This document shows positions 44,101-53,096 of a stretch of 64,000 nt of DNA, piece by piece. Numbering within the stretch: position 1 is the stretch's first letter; every line of letters starts with the position of its first letter. Made by a program: the position numbers and the translations under genes. The stretch comes from Pseudomonadota bacterium (lineage in GTDB: Bacteria > Pseudomonadota > Alphaproteobacteria > Rhizobiales > Phreatobacteraceae): the NCBI GenBank assembly GCA_020161695.1, contig JAIUOO010000003.1, positions 104,043 through 168,042 of the forward strand, in the 5' to 3' direction. The notes beneath the pieces are model-generated. The model was given only the letters and a program-made list of their open reading frames with translations. It did not search any database and was not told where the DNA came from.

Positions 44101-45126
44101 ATGACGGTCGTCACCGAAATCAAGGCTGAAGCCACCGTGGCCATGCGCGCGGTCCGGCTCGCCGCCAAGGCCGAAACCATCGAGGCGGTCGCACCGGCGG
44201 TCGAAGCCGTGGCACTGGCTCGCCGCAGCGCCGACGACGTGCTGGTCGAGGTGCGGGCCGCGGCCGTCAACCCGTCCGACGCCAAGGCCGCCATCGGCAT
44301 GATGCCCTATGCCGTGTTCCCGCGCACGCCGGGCCGCGACTTCGCCGGCATCGTCGTCGAGGGACCGGCCGGTCTCGTCGGCAGGGAAGTCTTCGGTTCG
44401 TCCGGCGATCTCGGCATTCGCCGCGACGGCACCCATGCCTCGCACCTCGTCGTCGAGGCGTCGGCACTGGTCGAGAAGCCGGCAAACATTTCGCTCGCCG
44501 AAGCCGCCGGCATCGGCGTGCCCTTTGTCACCGCGCAGGAAGGTTTCCGCCGCGCAGGGATGCCAAAGGCCGGCGAGACGGTGCTGATCCTCGGCCTCAA
44601 CGGCAAGGTCGGGCAGGCTGCCACCCAGATCGCCACGTGGCAGGGCGCGAAGGTCATCGGCGTCGTCCGCAAGGACGAGGGCTATGCCGGCCATGCCAGC
44701 GGCGCTGTCACGGTCGTCAATGCCGCGTCCGAGGACGTCGCGGCGCGCGTGCGCGAGCTGACCGGCGGGCGTGGTGCGGACATCGTCTACAACACGGTCG
44801 GCGAGCCCTATCACGAGGCAGGCACGAAATCGCTCGCCGTCACCGGCCGCATGATCCTGATCGCATCGGTGAAGCAGCCGGTCTCTTTCGACATCTTCGC
44901 CTTCTACCGCGGCCGGCATACCTATGTCGGCATCGACACGCTGGCGCTGTCCTCGACGGCGACGGCCGAGGTTCTGCGCGATCTCGTAGCCGGCTTCGCA
45001 TCGGGCGCACTGAAACCCTTCCCCATCGAGCAGCGTGCCATCTACCCGCTGGAAAAGGCGCGCGAGGCCTATATCGCGGTACTCGGCGCCTCGCGCGACC
45101 GCGTCGTCTTCCTGCCCAACGGGTGA
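44101..45126 (+). CDS. Zinc-less MDR/quinone-oxidoreductase-type alcohol dehydrogenase
   Basis: The 341-residue product is a medium-chain dehydrogenase/reductase. It has the GroES-like N-terminal domain (VEVRAAAVNPSDAK...FPRTPGRDFAGIVVEG) and the Rossmann cofactor domain (ETVLILGLNGKVGQAATQIA, with the AxxGxVG-like turn). It lacks the cysteine-rich structural zinc loop, so it belongs to the NADPH:quinone oxidoreductase/enoyl reductase-like branch. Located in the catabolic operon, 12 bases after the BKACE gene. Confidence 0.9.
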   Translation: MTVVTEIKAEATVAMRAVRLAAKAETIEAVAPAVEAVALARRSADDVLVEVRAAAVNPSDAKAAIGMMPYAVFPRTPGRDFAGIVVEGPAGLVGREVFGSSGDLGIRRDGTHASHLVVEASALVEKPANISLAEAAGIGVPFVTAQEGFRRAGMPKAGETVLILGLNGKVGQAATQIATWQGAKVIGVVRKDEGYAGHASGAVTVVNAASEDVAARVRELTGGRGADIVYNTVGEPYHEAGTKSLAVTGRMILIASVKQPVSFDIFAFYRGRHTYVGIDTLALSSTATAEVLRDLVAGFASGALKPFPIEQRAIYPLEKAREAYIAVLGASRDRVVFLPNG

Positions 45127-45130
45127 TCCG

Positions 45131-45478
45131 ATGCACGTCAACCGCTTCGCCGACCTGAAGCCCTACCAGTCGCCCGGCCATCACGACATGCGGATGCTGC
45201 GCATGCAGGGCCGCGAGGCGGGCCCCTCGGAAACCATGTGGCTCGGCGTCTCGCAGCTTCTGCCCGGCGGGCATATCGACCCCTCCGCCTCGCCGGAGGA
45301 GAAGATCTATGTCGTGCTCGACGGTGAGCTGACCATCCAGACCGACAGCGAGACGGCCGTTCTGCGCCAGTGGGACAGCTGCCGCATCGCCCCCAACGAA
45401 ATCCGCGCCCTGAAGAACGAAACGAACAGGACCGTGGTCGTGCTGCTCGCCATGCCGCTGCCGAAACCGGCGGCCTGA
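45131..45478 (+). CDS. Cupin domain protein
   Basis: The 115-residue, single-cupin product has motif 1 (LPGGHIDPSASPEEKIYVVLDGEL) and motif 2 (DSCRIAPNEIRALKNETNRT). Several usual metal-binding His are replaced, since only one His stands in motif 1. It may bind a ligand or an unusual metal set. Four bases separate it from the preceding stop. Its role in the pathway is open (isomerase, lyase or sensor). Confidence 0.85.
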   Translation: MHVNRFADLKPYQSPGHHDMRMLRMQGREAGPSETMWLGVSQLLPGGHIDPSASPEEKIYVVLDGELTIQTDSETAVLRQWDSCRIAPNEIRALKNETNRTVVVLLAMPLPKPAA

Positions 45479-45534
45479 GCAAACGGCATGTCAGGACCAA
45501 CGATAAGAATGACGACGACCTGGAGGATCCCCCC

Positions 45535-46503
45535 ATGCCCCTCGATCGCAGAGGCTTGCTCATAGGCGCCGGCGCAGCGTCGGCCGGCGCATTCATTGGA
45601 ACCCAGGGCGCCCGCGCCCAGGTCTATCCCGGCCAGATGGTCCGGCTGATCGTGCCCTTCTCGGCCGGCAGCATGACCGACATCCTCGCCCGCTCCCTCG
45701 CCGAGAAGCTGCGCGAGAAGTGGGGCCAGCAGGTCATCGTCGAGAACCGCCCCGGCATCGCCGGCACCGGCGGCGTCGCGCGCACCGCCGCCGACGGCCT
45801 GACCCTCATGCTGACCTCCAACGGCCACGTGGTGATCCGCGCGGTCAACCGCGACGCGACTTTCGATCCCGTGAAGGACTTCGTCGCCATCGCCAAGGTC
45901 GCGTCCATGCCGTCGATCATGATCGCGCCGGCCGAGGGCGACATCCGCACCGTGGACGATCTGGTCAAGGCGGCCAGGGCTCGCCCCGGCCAGCTCAACT
46001 ATGCTTCCGCCGGCCTCGGCAGTTCCACCGGCATCGCGGCGGAAGTGTTCCGCCATGCCACCGGCACGCAGATGCAGCTCGTGCCCTATCGCGGCATGCC
46101 GGAAAGCCAGACCAGCGTGCTTCGCGGCGATTCCGCCTTCTGCTTCACCTTCTTCAACGTCGGCGGCGACCTGATCCAGGCCGGCCGCATCCGCGCCCTC
46201 GCGGTCACCGGCGATGCGCGCATGGCACAGCTTCCGAACGTGCCGACCTTCAAGGAAGCCGGCCTTGCCAACTTCGCCTACGATGCATGGTTCGGCGTGC
46301 TCGGCCCGGCCGGCCTGCCGAAGCCGCTGATCGACCAGATCGCGCGCGACATCAAGGAGGCGCTGGCCGCGCCCGACATCCGCCAGCGCTTCGAGCAGCA
46401 GGGTGTGAACCTCGTGACCTCGACGCCCGAGGCCTTCCAGGCGGAACTCGCCAGCGATGCCGAGAAGTACGGTCCGCTCGTGCGGCAGGCAGCCGGCGGC
46501 TGA
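45535..46503 (+). CDS. Tripartite tricarboxylate transporter substrate-binding protein (TctC/Bug family)
   Basis: The 322-residue product begins with a Tat-like signal (LDRRGLLIGAGAASAGAFIG...ARAQ). It then follows the Bug fold: VRLIVPFSAGSMTDILARSLAEKL, NRPGIAGTGGVARTAADG, YASAGLGSSTGIAAEVF and VPYRGMPESQTSVLRGD. It captures a carboxylate or aromatic substrate in the periplasm. The membrane parts TctA/TctB are not in the window, as is common for Bug proteins. It closes the operon and most likely binds the pathway's substrate. Confidence 0.93.
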   Translation: MPLDRRGLLIGAGAASAGAFIGTQGARAQVYPGQMVRLIVPFSAGSMTDILARSLAEKLREKWGQQVIVENRPGIAGTGGVARTAADGLTLMLTSNGHVVIRAVNRDATFDPVKDFVAIAKVASMPSIMIAPAEGDIRTVDDLVKAARARPGQLNYASAGLGSSTGIAAEVFRHATGTQMQLVPYRGMPESQTSVLRGDSAFCFTFFNVGGDLIQAGRIRALAVTGDARMAQLPNVPTFKEAGLANFAYDAWFGVLGPAGLPKPLIDQIARDIKEALAAPDIRQRFEQQGVNLVTSTPEAFQAELASDAEKYGPLVRQAAGG

Positions 46504-46509
46504 CGCCGT

Positions 46510-47799
46510 TCAGGCCGCGATGGCCTCGCGGCCGTCGTGGCCCGTCACGGTCAGGTCGACGATGACGCCGGGCTCGATGGGCGCGTTGAGCCTGACCGGC
46601 GTGAAATGCTCGGTGCGGCCCATGCCGGCTGTCTCCGTCAGCACGCGGTAGCCACGGCCCACCATGCCGTCGAGATGGGCGCGCAGCGCGGTCTCGCCGC
46701 GCTCGCGAAGGCGGCGCGCGCGCTCCTTGACGACGTCGCGGGCGACCTGCGGCATGCGCGCCGCCGGCGTGCCGGGACGGGCCGAGAACGGGAAGACGTG
46801 GAGATGCGTCAGGTCGCATTCGCCGACGATGTCGAGCGAGCGGGCGAACATCTCTTCCGTCTCGGTCGGAAAGCCGGCGATGATGTCCGCGCCGAACACC
46901 ATGTCGGGTCTGAGCCGCTTCACTTCGGTCGTGAAGGCGATGGCGTCGGCGCGCAGATGCCGCCGCTTCATCCGCTTCAGCACCATGTCGTCGCCGGCCT
47001 GAAGCGAGAGATGCAGGTGCGGCATGAACCGCGCCTCGCCGGCAATGACGTCGAGCAGGTCGTGATCGGCCTCGACGGAATCGATCGACGAGATGCGCAG
47101 CCGCTCCAGCTCCGGCACATGCTTCAGGATCGCCTTGGTGAGCGCGCCGAGCTTCGGCTCGCCCGGCAGGCCCTGCCCGTAGCTGGTGATGTCGACGCCC
47201 GTCAGCACCACCTCGCGATAGCCGTTCTCGACCAGCTTGCGGACCTGCTCGACCACCTCGCCCATCGGGACGGAGCGCGAATTGCCGCGGCCGAACGGAA
47301 TGATGCAGAAGGTGCAGCGATGATCGCAGCCGTTCTGCACCTGGACGAAGGCCCGCGAGCGCCCGGTCAGACCGTCGACGAGGTGCAGCGCCTGCTCGCG
47401 CACGGCCATGATGTCGTTGACGGCGACCTTTTCCGACGAGGCGAGACCGAAATCCGGCCCTCGCGACAGGGCTGCACGCACCTCGCCCCAGGCCGCCGCC
47501 TTCATCTTCTCGTCATTGCCGATGACCCGGTCGACCTCGGCCATCGCCGCGAACATCTCGGGCTCGGTCTGCGCCGCGCAGCCGGTCACGACGATCCGGG
47601 CGTCCGGATTCTCGCGCTTCATGCGGCGGATGGTCTGGCGCGCCTGCCGCGTCGCCTCGGCGGTCACCGCGCAGGTATTGATGACGATGGTCTCCGAGAG
47701 GCCGGCCTCAGAGGCCAGCTTCTGCATCACCTCCGACTCGGAGGTGTTCAGCCGGCAGCCGAACGTGACGACCCGGATCGTGTCATCGACCGCGCCCAT
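46510..47799 (-). CDS. mtaB: tRNA (N6-threonylcarbamoyladenosine37-C2)-methylthiotransferase MtaB
   Basis: A radical-SAM enzyme that turns t6A37 of tRNA into ms2t6A. The 429-residue product has the N-terminal UPF0004 domain with three Fe-S cysteines (TFGCRLNTSESE, NTCAVT, VTGCAAQ). The radical-SAM triad CDHRCTFC lies near residue 155, with SIDSVEAD and LQAGDDMVLKRMKRR downstream and a C-terminal TRAM domain. It is two bases downstream of dapF, with which it forms an operon in many Alphaproteobacteria. Confidence 0.95.
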   Translation of the reverse strand: MGAVDDTIRVVTFGCRLNTSESEVMQKLASEAGLSETIVINTCAVTAEATRQARQTIRRMKRENPDARIVVTGCAAQTEPEMFAAMAEVDRVIGNDEKMKAAAWGEVRAALSRGPDFGLASSEKVAVNDIMAVREQALHLVDGLTGRSRAFVQVQNGCDHRCTFCIIPFGRGNSRSVPMGEVVEQVRKLVENGYREVVLTGVDITSYGQGLPGEPKLGALTKAILKHVPELERLRISSIDSVEADHDLLDVIAGEARFMPHLHLSLQAGDDMVLKRMKRRHLRADAIAFTTEVKRLRPDMVFGADIIAGFPTETEEMFARSLDIVGECDLTHLHVFPFSARPGTPAARMPQVARDVVKERARRLRERGETALRAHLDGMVGRGYRVLTETAGMGRTEHFTPVRLNAPIEPGVIVDLTVTGHDGREAIAA

Positions 47800-47801
47800 T
47801 C

Positions 47802-48668
47802 TCAGGCGGCCGTCGCGAAGAGGGCCGGCTCGAACGTGCCGGTATGCTCCAGTTCGGTCGGCCCGGTCATGATGACGTGGTTGTCGTCGCGCCATTCGAC
47901 GAACAGCTCGCCACCGGGCAGGGAGACGCGCGCGGCGCGATCGGTCCGCTTGGTGCGGGCCGCGGAGACCAGCGCGGCACAGGCCGCCGAGCCGCAGGCC
48001 CTGGTGATGCCGACGCCGCGTTCCCAGACCCACAGCACGATGTGGTCGCGCGCCTTCACGGCGGCGAGCGAGATGTTGGCCCGCTCCGGGAAGATCGGAT
48101 GGTTCTCCAGCATCGGCCCGATCTTCGGCAGGTCGAAGGCGTAGGGATCGTCGACCCAGAACACCGCATGCGGATTGCCCATGGAGACGACCGAGGGCGA
48201 ATGCAGGATCGGCGCGTCGATCGGCCCGATCTGCAGTTCGATGGCGCGGGTGTCGCGGAACTCCTCGGCGAGCGGAATGTCCTGCCAGCCGAAACGCGGC
48301 TCGCCCATGTCGACGGAGAAGGCGTGCGGCCCGGTGCGGCGGCAGTCGAGCAGGCCGGCGACGGTCTCGACCACCAGATGGTCGCCGCCGCTCTCCTCGG
48401 TCAGCACCCAGGCGACGCAGCGCGTGCCGTTGCCGCAGGCGCCTGCCTGCGAGCCGTCGGTGTTGTAGATGCGGATATAGGCGGCCGTGCCCGGCGTGCG
48501 CGGCTTGTGCAGCACCATCATCTGGTCGAAGCGGGAGCGTTCGTCGGCCGCGATAGCCCGCGCCTCGGCGGCTGTCACGACATGGCTCGACCGGCGCAGA
48601 TCGACCACCACGATCTCGTTTCCGGCGCCGTTCATCTTCCAGAACGGATGGTTTGCGAGGGGGCTCAT
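47802..48668 (-). CDS. dapF: Diaminopimelate epimerase
   Basis: The enzyme interconverts LL- and meso-diaminopimelate for lysine and peptidoglycan synthesis. The 288-residue product has the two catalytic cysteines in GACGNGTRC and [11 protein letters not shown], plus the N-terminal [14 protein letters not shown] substrate-binding motif and the [11 protein letters not shown] block. ATG at 48668. Confidence 0.97.
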   Translation of the reverse strand: MSPLANHPFWKMNGAGNEIVVVDLRRSSHVVTAAEARAIAADERSRFDQMMVLHKPRTPGTAAYIRIYNTDGSQAGACGNGTRCVAWVLTEESGGDHLVVETVAGLLDCRRTGPHAFSVDMGEPRFGWQDIPLAEEFRDTRAIELQIGPIDAPILHSPSVVSMGNPHAVFWVDDPYAFDLPKIGPMLENHPIFPERANISLAAVKARDHIVLWVWERGVGITRACGSAACAALVSAARTKRTDRAARVSLPGGELFVEWRDDNHVIMTGPTELEHTGTFEPALFATAA

Positions 48669-48835
48669 GACGTTGGTCTCATGACACGGGGCTCTCGTCG
48701 GGCCGTGATCCGATGACGGAGTTGGTGCGTCAATGTGATGAAAGGGACACGATGCGGCTTTCCTATATAGGCTATCGTGCCGCGCATCAAAATGGCCGGC
48801 GCTGGGCGCTGGTGCAGGCGAAGGATGGGCGGGCC

Positions 48836-49543
48836 ATGACGGCTCTCGTCACGACGGTCTTCCGGGGCATTCTTGCGGCAGCGGCGCTGACGGCGGGAAC
48901 AGCCTTCGCTCAGGCGCCCGCTGCGCCGCCCGCCGAGACGCAGCGCGCGCCATCGCCGACGCCGGCCGCACCTGCCGATCCCGCGCCGCCCGCACCCGCA
49001 ACGCCGGCTGCGCCCCCCGCCGCCGCGCCGGATGCGCCGGCCTCCGTGCTCCCCTCCGACGAAGTCGTGCAGGGCGCAGGCTTCGGCGACGAGGTGACGC
49101 TGGAGGCGCGCCCCGCCATCGTCCTGCCCGGCAAGACCACCTGGGACGATCTCTACGGCACGTTCCGCAAGGCGATCGAGCAGCTCACCCGCATCGCCAG
49201 CGCCAATGGGCTGACCGCCTCCGGCCCGCCGATGATCCGCTTCGTCTCGTCCTCCGACGACCAGGTCGACTACGAGGCCATCCTGCCCGTCACGCGGATC
49301 GACGGCGATCCCGCGCGTCTGGCACCGGCAAAGCCCGGCGAGACGCCCGCGGGCCGCGCGGTCCGCTTCGTCCATCACGGCGGCTACGACACGATGGAAC
49401 AGACCTACGACGAGATCACCAACCATCTCGACGAGCGCGGCATTGCCGCCGAGGACGCCTTCGTCGAGGAATATGTCCGCGACCCCGACAAGACGCCGGA
49501 GACCGAGATGGCCACCTTCATCTACGTCTTCCCGAAGAAGTAG
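48836..49543 (+). CDS. Exported protein with GyrI-like effector-binding domain
   Basis: The 235-residue product has a signal peptide ([21 protein letters not shown]), then an Ala/Pro-rich linker of about 45 residues. The folded domain is GyrI/effector-binding type ([31 protein letters not shown]...[11 protein letters not shown]...[28 protein letters not shown]). Cytosolic GyrI-like domains bind small molecules or gyrase. An exported version with a Pro-rich spacer is less common and suggests a periplasmic ligand binder. The ATG at 48836 has GGGCGGG upstream. Confidence 0.8.
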   Translation: MTALVTTVFRGILAAAALTAGTAFAQAPAAPPAETQRAPSPTPAAPADPAPPAPATPAAPPAAAPDAPASVLPSDEVVQGAGFGDEVTLEARPAIVLPGKTTWDDLYGTFRKAIEQLTRIASANGLTASGPPMIRFVSSSDDQVDYEAILPVTRIDGDPARLAPAKPGETPAGRAVRFVHHGGYDTMEQTYDEITNHLDERGIAAEDAFVEEYVRDPDKTPETEMATFIYVFPKK

Positions 49544-49593
49544 CGGGCGCCCGCAATCTCGCAATTCATTACCGTGAGATTTGCACAATCCGA

Positions 49594-49607
49594 TTGCGTA
49601 AGCGCAA
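49594..49607. promoter_or_regulatory. Candidate operator before the quinone-detoxification-like pair
   Basis: TTGCG-taag-CGCAA inverted repeat, accompanied by a second dyad GCAATCTC-N15-GAGATTTGC (about 49553-49584). Two dyads in 60 bases of AT-richer DNA suggest a MarR- or LysR-type control region. Confidence 0.4.
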
Positions 49608-49689
49608 GGAATTCGCAATAGCGCCGCCGCCGGCGGCTCCTATCTTGTCTCCAACACACGAGGCCTCCGCCTCGCCGGGAGATGAGACC

Positions 49690-50622
49690 ATGACCCGCAA
49701 CGGCATCCATCACGTCACCGCCATTTCCGGCCCGGCCCGCCGCAATGTCGATTTCTACGTCGGCACGCTCGGCATGCGGCTGGTCAAGAAGACCGTCAAT
49801 TTCGACGATCCCGGCACCTATCACCTCTATTACGGCGACGAGAGCGGCCAGCCCGGCACGATCCTGACCTTCTTCCCCTGGGAGCATGCCTCTCCCGGCC
49901 GGATCGGCATCGGCCAGACGCAGGAGACCATGCTCCGCGTACCCGAGGGTTCGCTCGGCTGGTGGGCGCAGCGCTTCGTCGAGAAGGGCGTTCCGCACGA
50001 GACGATCACGCGACGGTTCGGCGAGACGGTTCTGCCGTTCTCCGATCCCGACGGCATGAAGCTGTCGCTGGTCTGCGTGGCCGGCATCGGCGACGAGCCG
50101 GGCTGGGCCGGCGGCGGCATTCCGGGCGAGCACGCGATCCGTGGCTTCCACGGCGTCAGCCTGCTGGTCGACGAGGGCAGCCGCACCGGCGCGATCCTCA
50201 GCGACGTCTTCGGCCTTGCCGAGGCCGGCCGCGAGGGCACGACCGTGCGCTACCGCGCGGCCGACACGGCCATCGGCGGCATCGTCGATGTCCGCTCGGC
50301 CGGCGGCTTCCTCCCCGGGCGCGAGGGTGCGGGCTCGGTGCATCACATCGCCTTCCGCGCCGCTGACGATGCGGAGCAGGCGGCGATGGTGAAGAGGCTG
50401 ACCGAAACCCACGGCCAGCGCGTCACCGCGCAGCGCGACCGCAACTACTTCCGCTCGGTCTATTTCCGCGAGCCGGGCGGCGTGCTGTTCGAGATCGCGA
50501 CGGACGAGCCGGGCTTCTCGGTCGACGAGCCGGTCGCAAGCCTCGGCGAAGGCCTGAAGCTGCCGCCGCAATACGAGGCCCAGCGCAGCCGCATCGAGGC
50601 CGTGCTGCCGGCCCTCGCCTGA
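49690..50622 (+). CDS. Ring-cleaving dioxygenase of the VOC superfamily (MhqO-like)
   Basis: The 310-residue product consists of two glyoxalase/VOC domains. The first begins GIHHVTAISGPARRNVDFYVGTLGMRLVKKTVNFDD and the second RGFHGVSLLVDEG...VHHIAFRAADD. Metal ligands are the His residues at the beginning of each module and the Glu in EPGGVLFEIATDEPGF. The pattern fits the MhqO/PcpA-like ring-cleaving dioxygenases that destroy (hydro)quinones. The RBS GGGAGATGAG precedes the ATG at 49690. The following alpha/beta hydrolase is the usual partner. Confidence 0.92.
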   Translation: MTRNGIHHVTAISGPARRNVDFYVGTLGMRLVKKTVNFDDPGTYHLYYGDESGQPGTILTFFPWEHASPGRIGIGQTQETMLRVPEGSLGWWAQRFVEKGVPHETITRRFGETVLPFSDPDGMKLSLVCVAGIGDEPGWAGGGIPGEHAIRGFHGVSLLVDEGSRTGAILSDVFGLAEAGREGTTVRYRAADTAIGGIVDVRSAGGFLPGREGAGSVHHIAFRAADDAEQAAMVKRLTETHGQRVTAQRDRNYFRSVYFREPGGVLFEIATDEPGFSVDEPVASLGEGLKLPPQYEAQRSRIEAVLPALA

Positions 50623-50705
50623 CGAGACATGACGCTCCCCGCGCATCCGGCGCGGGGAGCCATTCACCTCATCGCCGCGCAGTCGCGCGCCTTCGGGAGG
50701 TCGCC

Positions 50706-51332
50706 ATGACCGTCGCCACCGCTCCCTCGTTCACCTATCGCCACCTGCCCGCCACGGATGCCTCGCGGCCGCCGCTCCTGCTGCTGCACGGCACCGGCGG
50801 CGACGAGAACGACCTCATTCCGCTCGGCCAGATGATCTCCCCCGGCTCGGCTGTCGTCTCGCCGCGCGGCAAGGTGCTGGAAAACGGCATGCCACGCTTC
50901 TTCCGGCGGCTGGCCGAAGGCGTTTTCGACGAGGCCGACGTGATCCGCCGTGCGAACGAGCTCGCCGATTTCGTGTCGGAAGCCCGCGAGCGCCACGGCC
51001 TCGCGGCGCCCTTGGCCGTCGGCTTCTCCAACGGCGCCAACATCGCGGCGGCGCTCCTGCTGCTGCGGCCGGAGGCGCTTGCCGGCGCGGTCCTAATCCG
51101 CGCCATGATGCCGCTGGCCGACGCGCAGAAGCCGAACCTTGCCGGCAAGCCGATCCTGATGCTGACCGGCGCGATGGATCCGATCATCCCCGAAGCCAAC
51201 GCCGCGGAGCTCGCCCGGCGGTTCGAGGCGGCAGGCGCCAGCATCGATCACGAAGTGCTGCCCGCCGGACACAGCCTGACCCAGGCCGACATCCGTCTGG
51301 CGCGGGACTGGGTCGACAAGCTGCGGGCCTGA
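50706..51332 (+). CDS. Alpha/beta hydrolase (MhqD-like carboxylesterase)
   Basis: The 208-residue product has LLLHGTGGDENDLIPLG (oxyanion region), the nucleophile elbow GFSNGA (about residue 108), the acid in GAMDPIIP and the His in LPAGHSLTQADI. This matches the phospholipase/carboxylesterase family that includes MhqD. It follows the MhqO-like gene and has GGGAGG before the ATG. The pair probably serves quinone or hydroquinone detoxification; this is inference from family and pairing. Confidence 0.88.
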   Translation: MTVATAPSFTYRHLPATDASRPPLLLLHGTGGDENDLIPLGQMISPGSAVVSPRGKVLENGMPRFFRRLAEGVFDEADVIRRANELADFVSEARERHGLAAPLAVGFSNGANIAAALLLLRPEALAGAVLIRAMMPLADAQKPNLAGKPILMLTGAMDPIIPEANAAELARRFEAAGASIDHEVLPAGHSLTQADIRLARDWVDKLRA

Positions 51333-51343
51333 AAAGCAGAAGA

Positions 51344-51369
51344 CCCGGCCTTGCGGCCGGGCCTTCTTC
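51344..51369. terminator. Bidirectional-type hairpin between converging genes
   Basis: CCCGGCC-ttgc-GGCCGGG (51344-51361) followed by CCTTCTTC, preceded on the other side by GAAAAGCAGAAGA. It separates the converging hydrolase and L,D-transpeptidase genes. Confidence 0.6.
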
Positions 51370-51393
51370 AGCGCTCCCCTCCGAGCATCTGAT

Positions 51394-51927
51394 TCAGCGC
51401 GTCACCACCACGCGGGTGCCGACGCCGACGCGATTCATCAGGTCGACCACATCCTCGTTCAGCATGCGGAAGCAGCCGAAGGAAGCGGCCGTGCCGATCG
51501 ACCGGCGCATGCCGGCGCTGGTGCCGTGAATGGCATATTCGCCGCCCGCCAGCGTCAGGGCCCCCTCGCCCATCGGATTGTTCGGCGCGCCGCCGGCAAT
51601 GACGTCGGGAAGCGCCGGATTGGCCCGCCGCACGACGGCGGGCGGCGACCAGGCCGGACGCACGTGACGGCCGTTCACCACCGTCTCGCCGAGCCATTGC
51701 TCGGACGGGCGGCCGACCGCGATGCGATAGCGGATCGCCGTGCCGTCGGCCTGCACGAAATAGAGCCTGCGCTCCGAATTACGGATGATGATGGTGCCCG
51801 GCGCGGCGCTTGCAGCCGTGAACCTGATGACGTCCCGGGCTTCAGCCGCGCCCGGCGCCGCGATACCGGCGAGCGCGCACGCACCCACCGCGGCGGCCGC
51901 CAGCCGCCGGATGACTCCAGTCCCCAT
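51394..51927 (-). CDS. L,D-transpeptidase (YkuD domain)
   Basis: The 177-residue product has a signal peptide (LAAAAVGACALAGIAAPGAAEA) and a YkuD catalytic domain. The signature is HGTSAGMRRSIGTAASFGCFRM, which contains the conserved HG, Ser, Gly, the nucleophile Cys and the following Arg. It also has NSERRLYFVQADGTAIRYRIAVGRP at its start. L,D-transpeptidases form 3-3 cross-links or anchor proteins to peptidoglycan in the periplasm. The spacer upstream (51928-52223) holds an inverted repeat GTTGCG-gcgg-CGCAAC at 52072-52087 but no gene that I can support. Confidence 0.94.
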   Translation of the reverse strand: MGTGVIRRLAAAAVGACALAGIAAPGAAEARDVIRFTAASAAPGTIIIRNSERRLYFVQADGTAIRYRIAVGRPSEQWLGETVVNGRHVRPAWSPPAVVRRANPALPDVIAGGAPNNPMGEGALTLAGGEYAIHGTSAGMRRSIGTAASFGCFRMLNEDVVDLMNRVGVGTRVVVTR

Positions 51928-52223
51928 GACCCTCTCCCACGCCGCCTTTCAGTTCCCGGCGGATGACACCAGGAATCCGCGGCTGCGGTTTCTTCGCAGT
52001 TGCCAAGTCAGAAAAAACCGCAATCAGAGTCAACGAGTCATTCCCCGTCCACACGCGGGTTTCCGCCCGATGTTGCGGCGGCGCAACGCTTGCGGCGGCG
52101 GTGGTCCGCGCGGTGACGAAACCTTCACCACGATGCGCATTCACCCGGCATCAACCATGTCCGGCAACGCGGCCCAGACGGCTGCCCCCCATCATGGCCC
52201 CGAGGGATTGGGGAAGGTTGCCG

Positions 52224-53018
52224 ATGCGCCTTGGGGGACGAGCCACCGTGCCGATGCGCGAGCGCATGTCCGTTCGGACCGTCGCGCTCGCCGTCGTCTT
52301 CGGCGCCATTGTCGGGCTGCCGATCGCCGCGCTGTCGCTCGCCGCGCGCGCGGGCGGGCAGCATGCGACGGAGCTGCGCGAGGCGGCGGACCCGGTCGAA
52401 GCGGCACCTGTCTGGCGCGCGGTCGCGACCCGCCATGCCGGCTTCGACGTCGATGCGCCCCGCTGGCGCCCGCTCGGCCAGCGCATGACCGTGCTGCGTC
52501 GCTCCGACGGCCTGTCGCGCGAGCATTTTCAGTTTGGCGAGGCCTCCGACGGCCGGCGTCACGCCGCCGTGGTGGTCGATCGCGGAGAACTCGACCCGGC
52601 ATCGGCCGCCGACGAGCTGTCGGCGCTGTTTTCCGATCTTGGCCTGACCGCCCGCGTGAGCGCCAACCCGCTGCCGCTGGAAACCAAGTTCGGTGCGGCC
52701 GCGACCGCCGACGTCATGCTGGCCGGCGATGACGGCGCCAAGGCCTGCCTCGCCTTCCTCGTGCGCGCACCGGATGCCGGCCTGCGTATCGCCGCATGGA
52801 CCTGCAATGCCGGACCGGAAATCGTCAGCCGCGCCGAGGCGACCTGCTTCGCCGACCGCATCTTCGCCGTCGGCCTCCGGGATCCGGCTGTCGCCAGCAT
52901 TTTCGCGCGCGCGGAACTGCGCCGGCAGGAGGCCTGCTCGGGCACGCCGACGGCCGCGGCGCCCGCCGGCATGACCGAGCGCGGCGGCCGTCCGGCCCTG
53001 CGTACGAACCGGCTCTGA
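52224..53018 (+). CDS. Exported or membrane-anchored protein of unknown function
   Basis: The 264-residue product has one N-terminal hydrophobic helix (TVALAVVFGAIVGLPIAALSLAA), then a soluble periplasmic part with several cysteines (AKACLAF, AAWTCNAGPE, ATCFADRIF, EACSGT) that could form disulfides. The ATG at 52224 with GGGGAAGG upstream is preferred; an ATG at 52254 would still keep the signal. No family is recognised. Confidence 0.7.
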   Translation: MRLGGRATVPMRERMSVRTVALAVVFGAIVGLPIAALSLAARAGGQHATELREAADPVEAAPVWRAVATRHAGFDVDAPRWRPLGQRMTVLRRSDGLSREHFQFGEASDGRRHAAVVVDRGELDPASAADELSALFSDLGLTARVSANPLPLETKFGAAATADVMLAGDDGAKACLAFLVRAPDAGLRIAAWTCNAGPEIVSRAEATCFADRIFAVGLRDPAVASIFARAELRRQEACSGTPTAAAPAGMTERGGRPALRTNRL

Positions 53019-53096
53019 TCCGCCGCAAGACGGCGGATTCACCCTTCATTAACCATAAAAGCCCAAGGTGCGCGCCGAACCACGATGGAGGCGCAC

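Noticed and set aside
42370..45141. Open frame of 923 codons on the minus strand
   Set aside because: Antisense to SDR, BKACE and MDR genes with clear motifs; low-complexity shadow.
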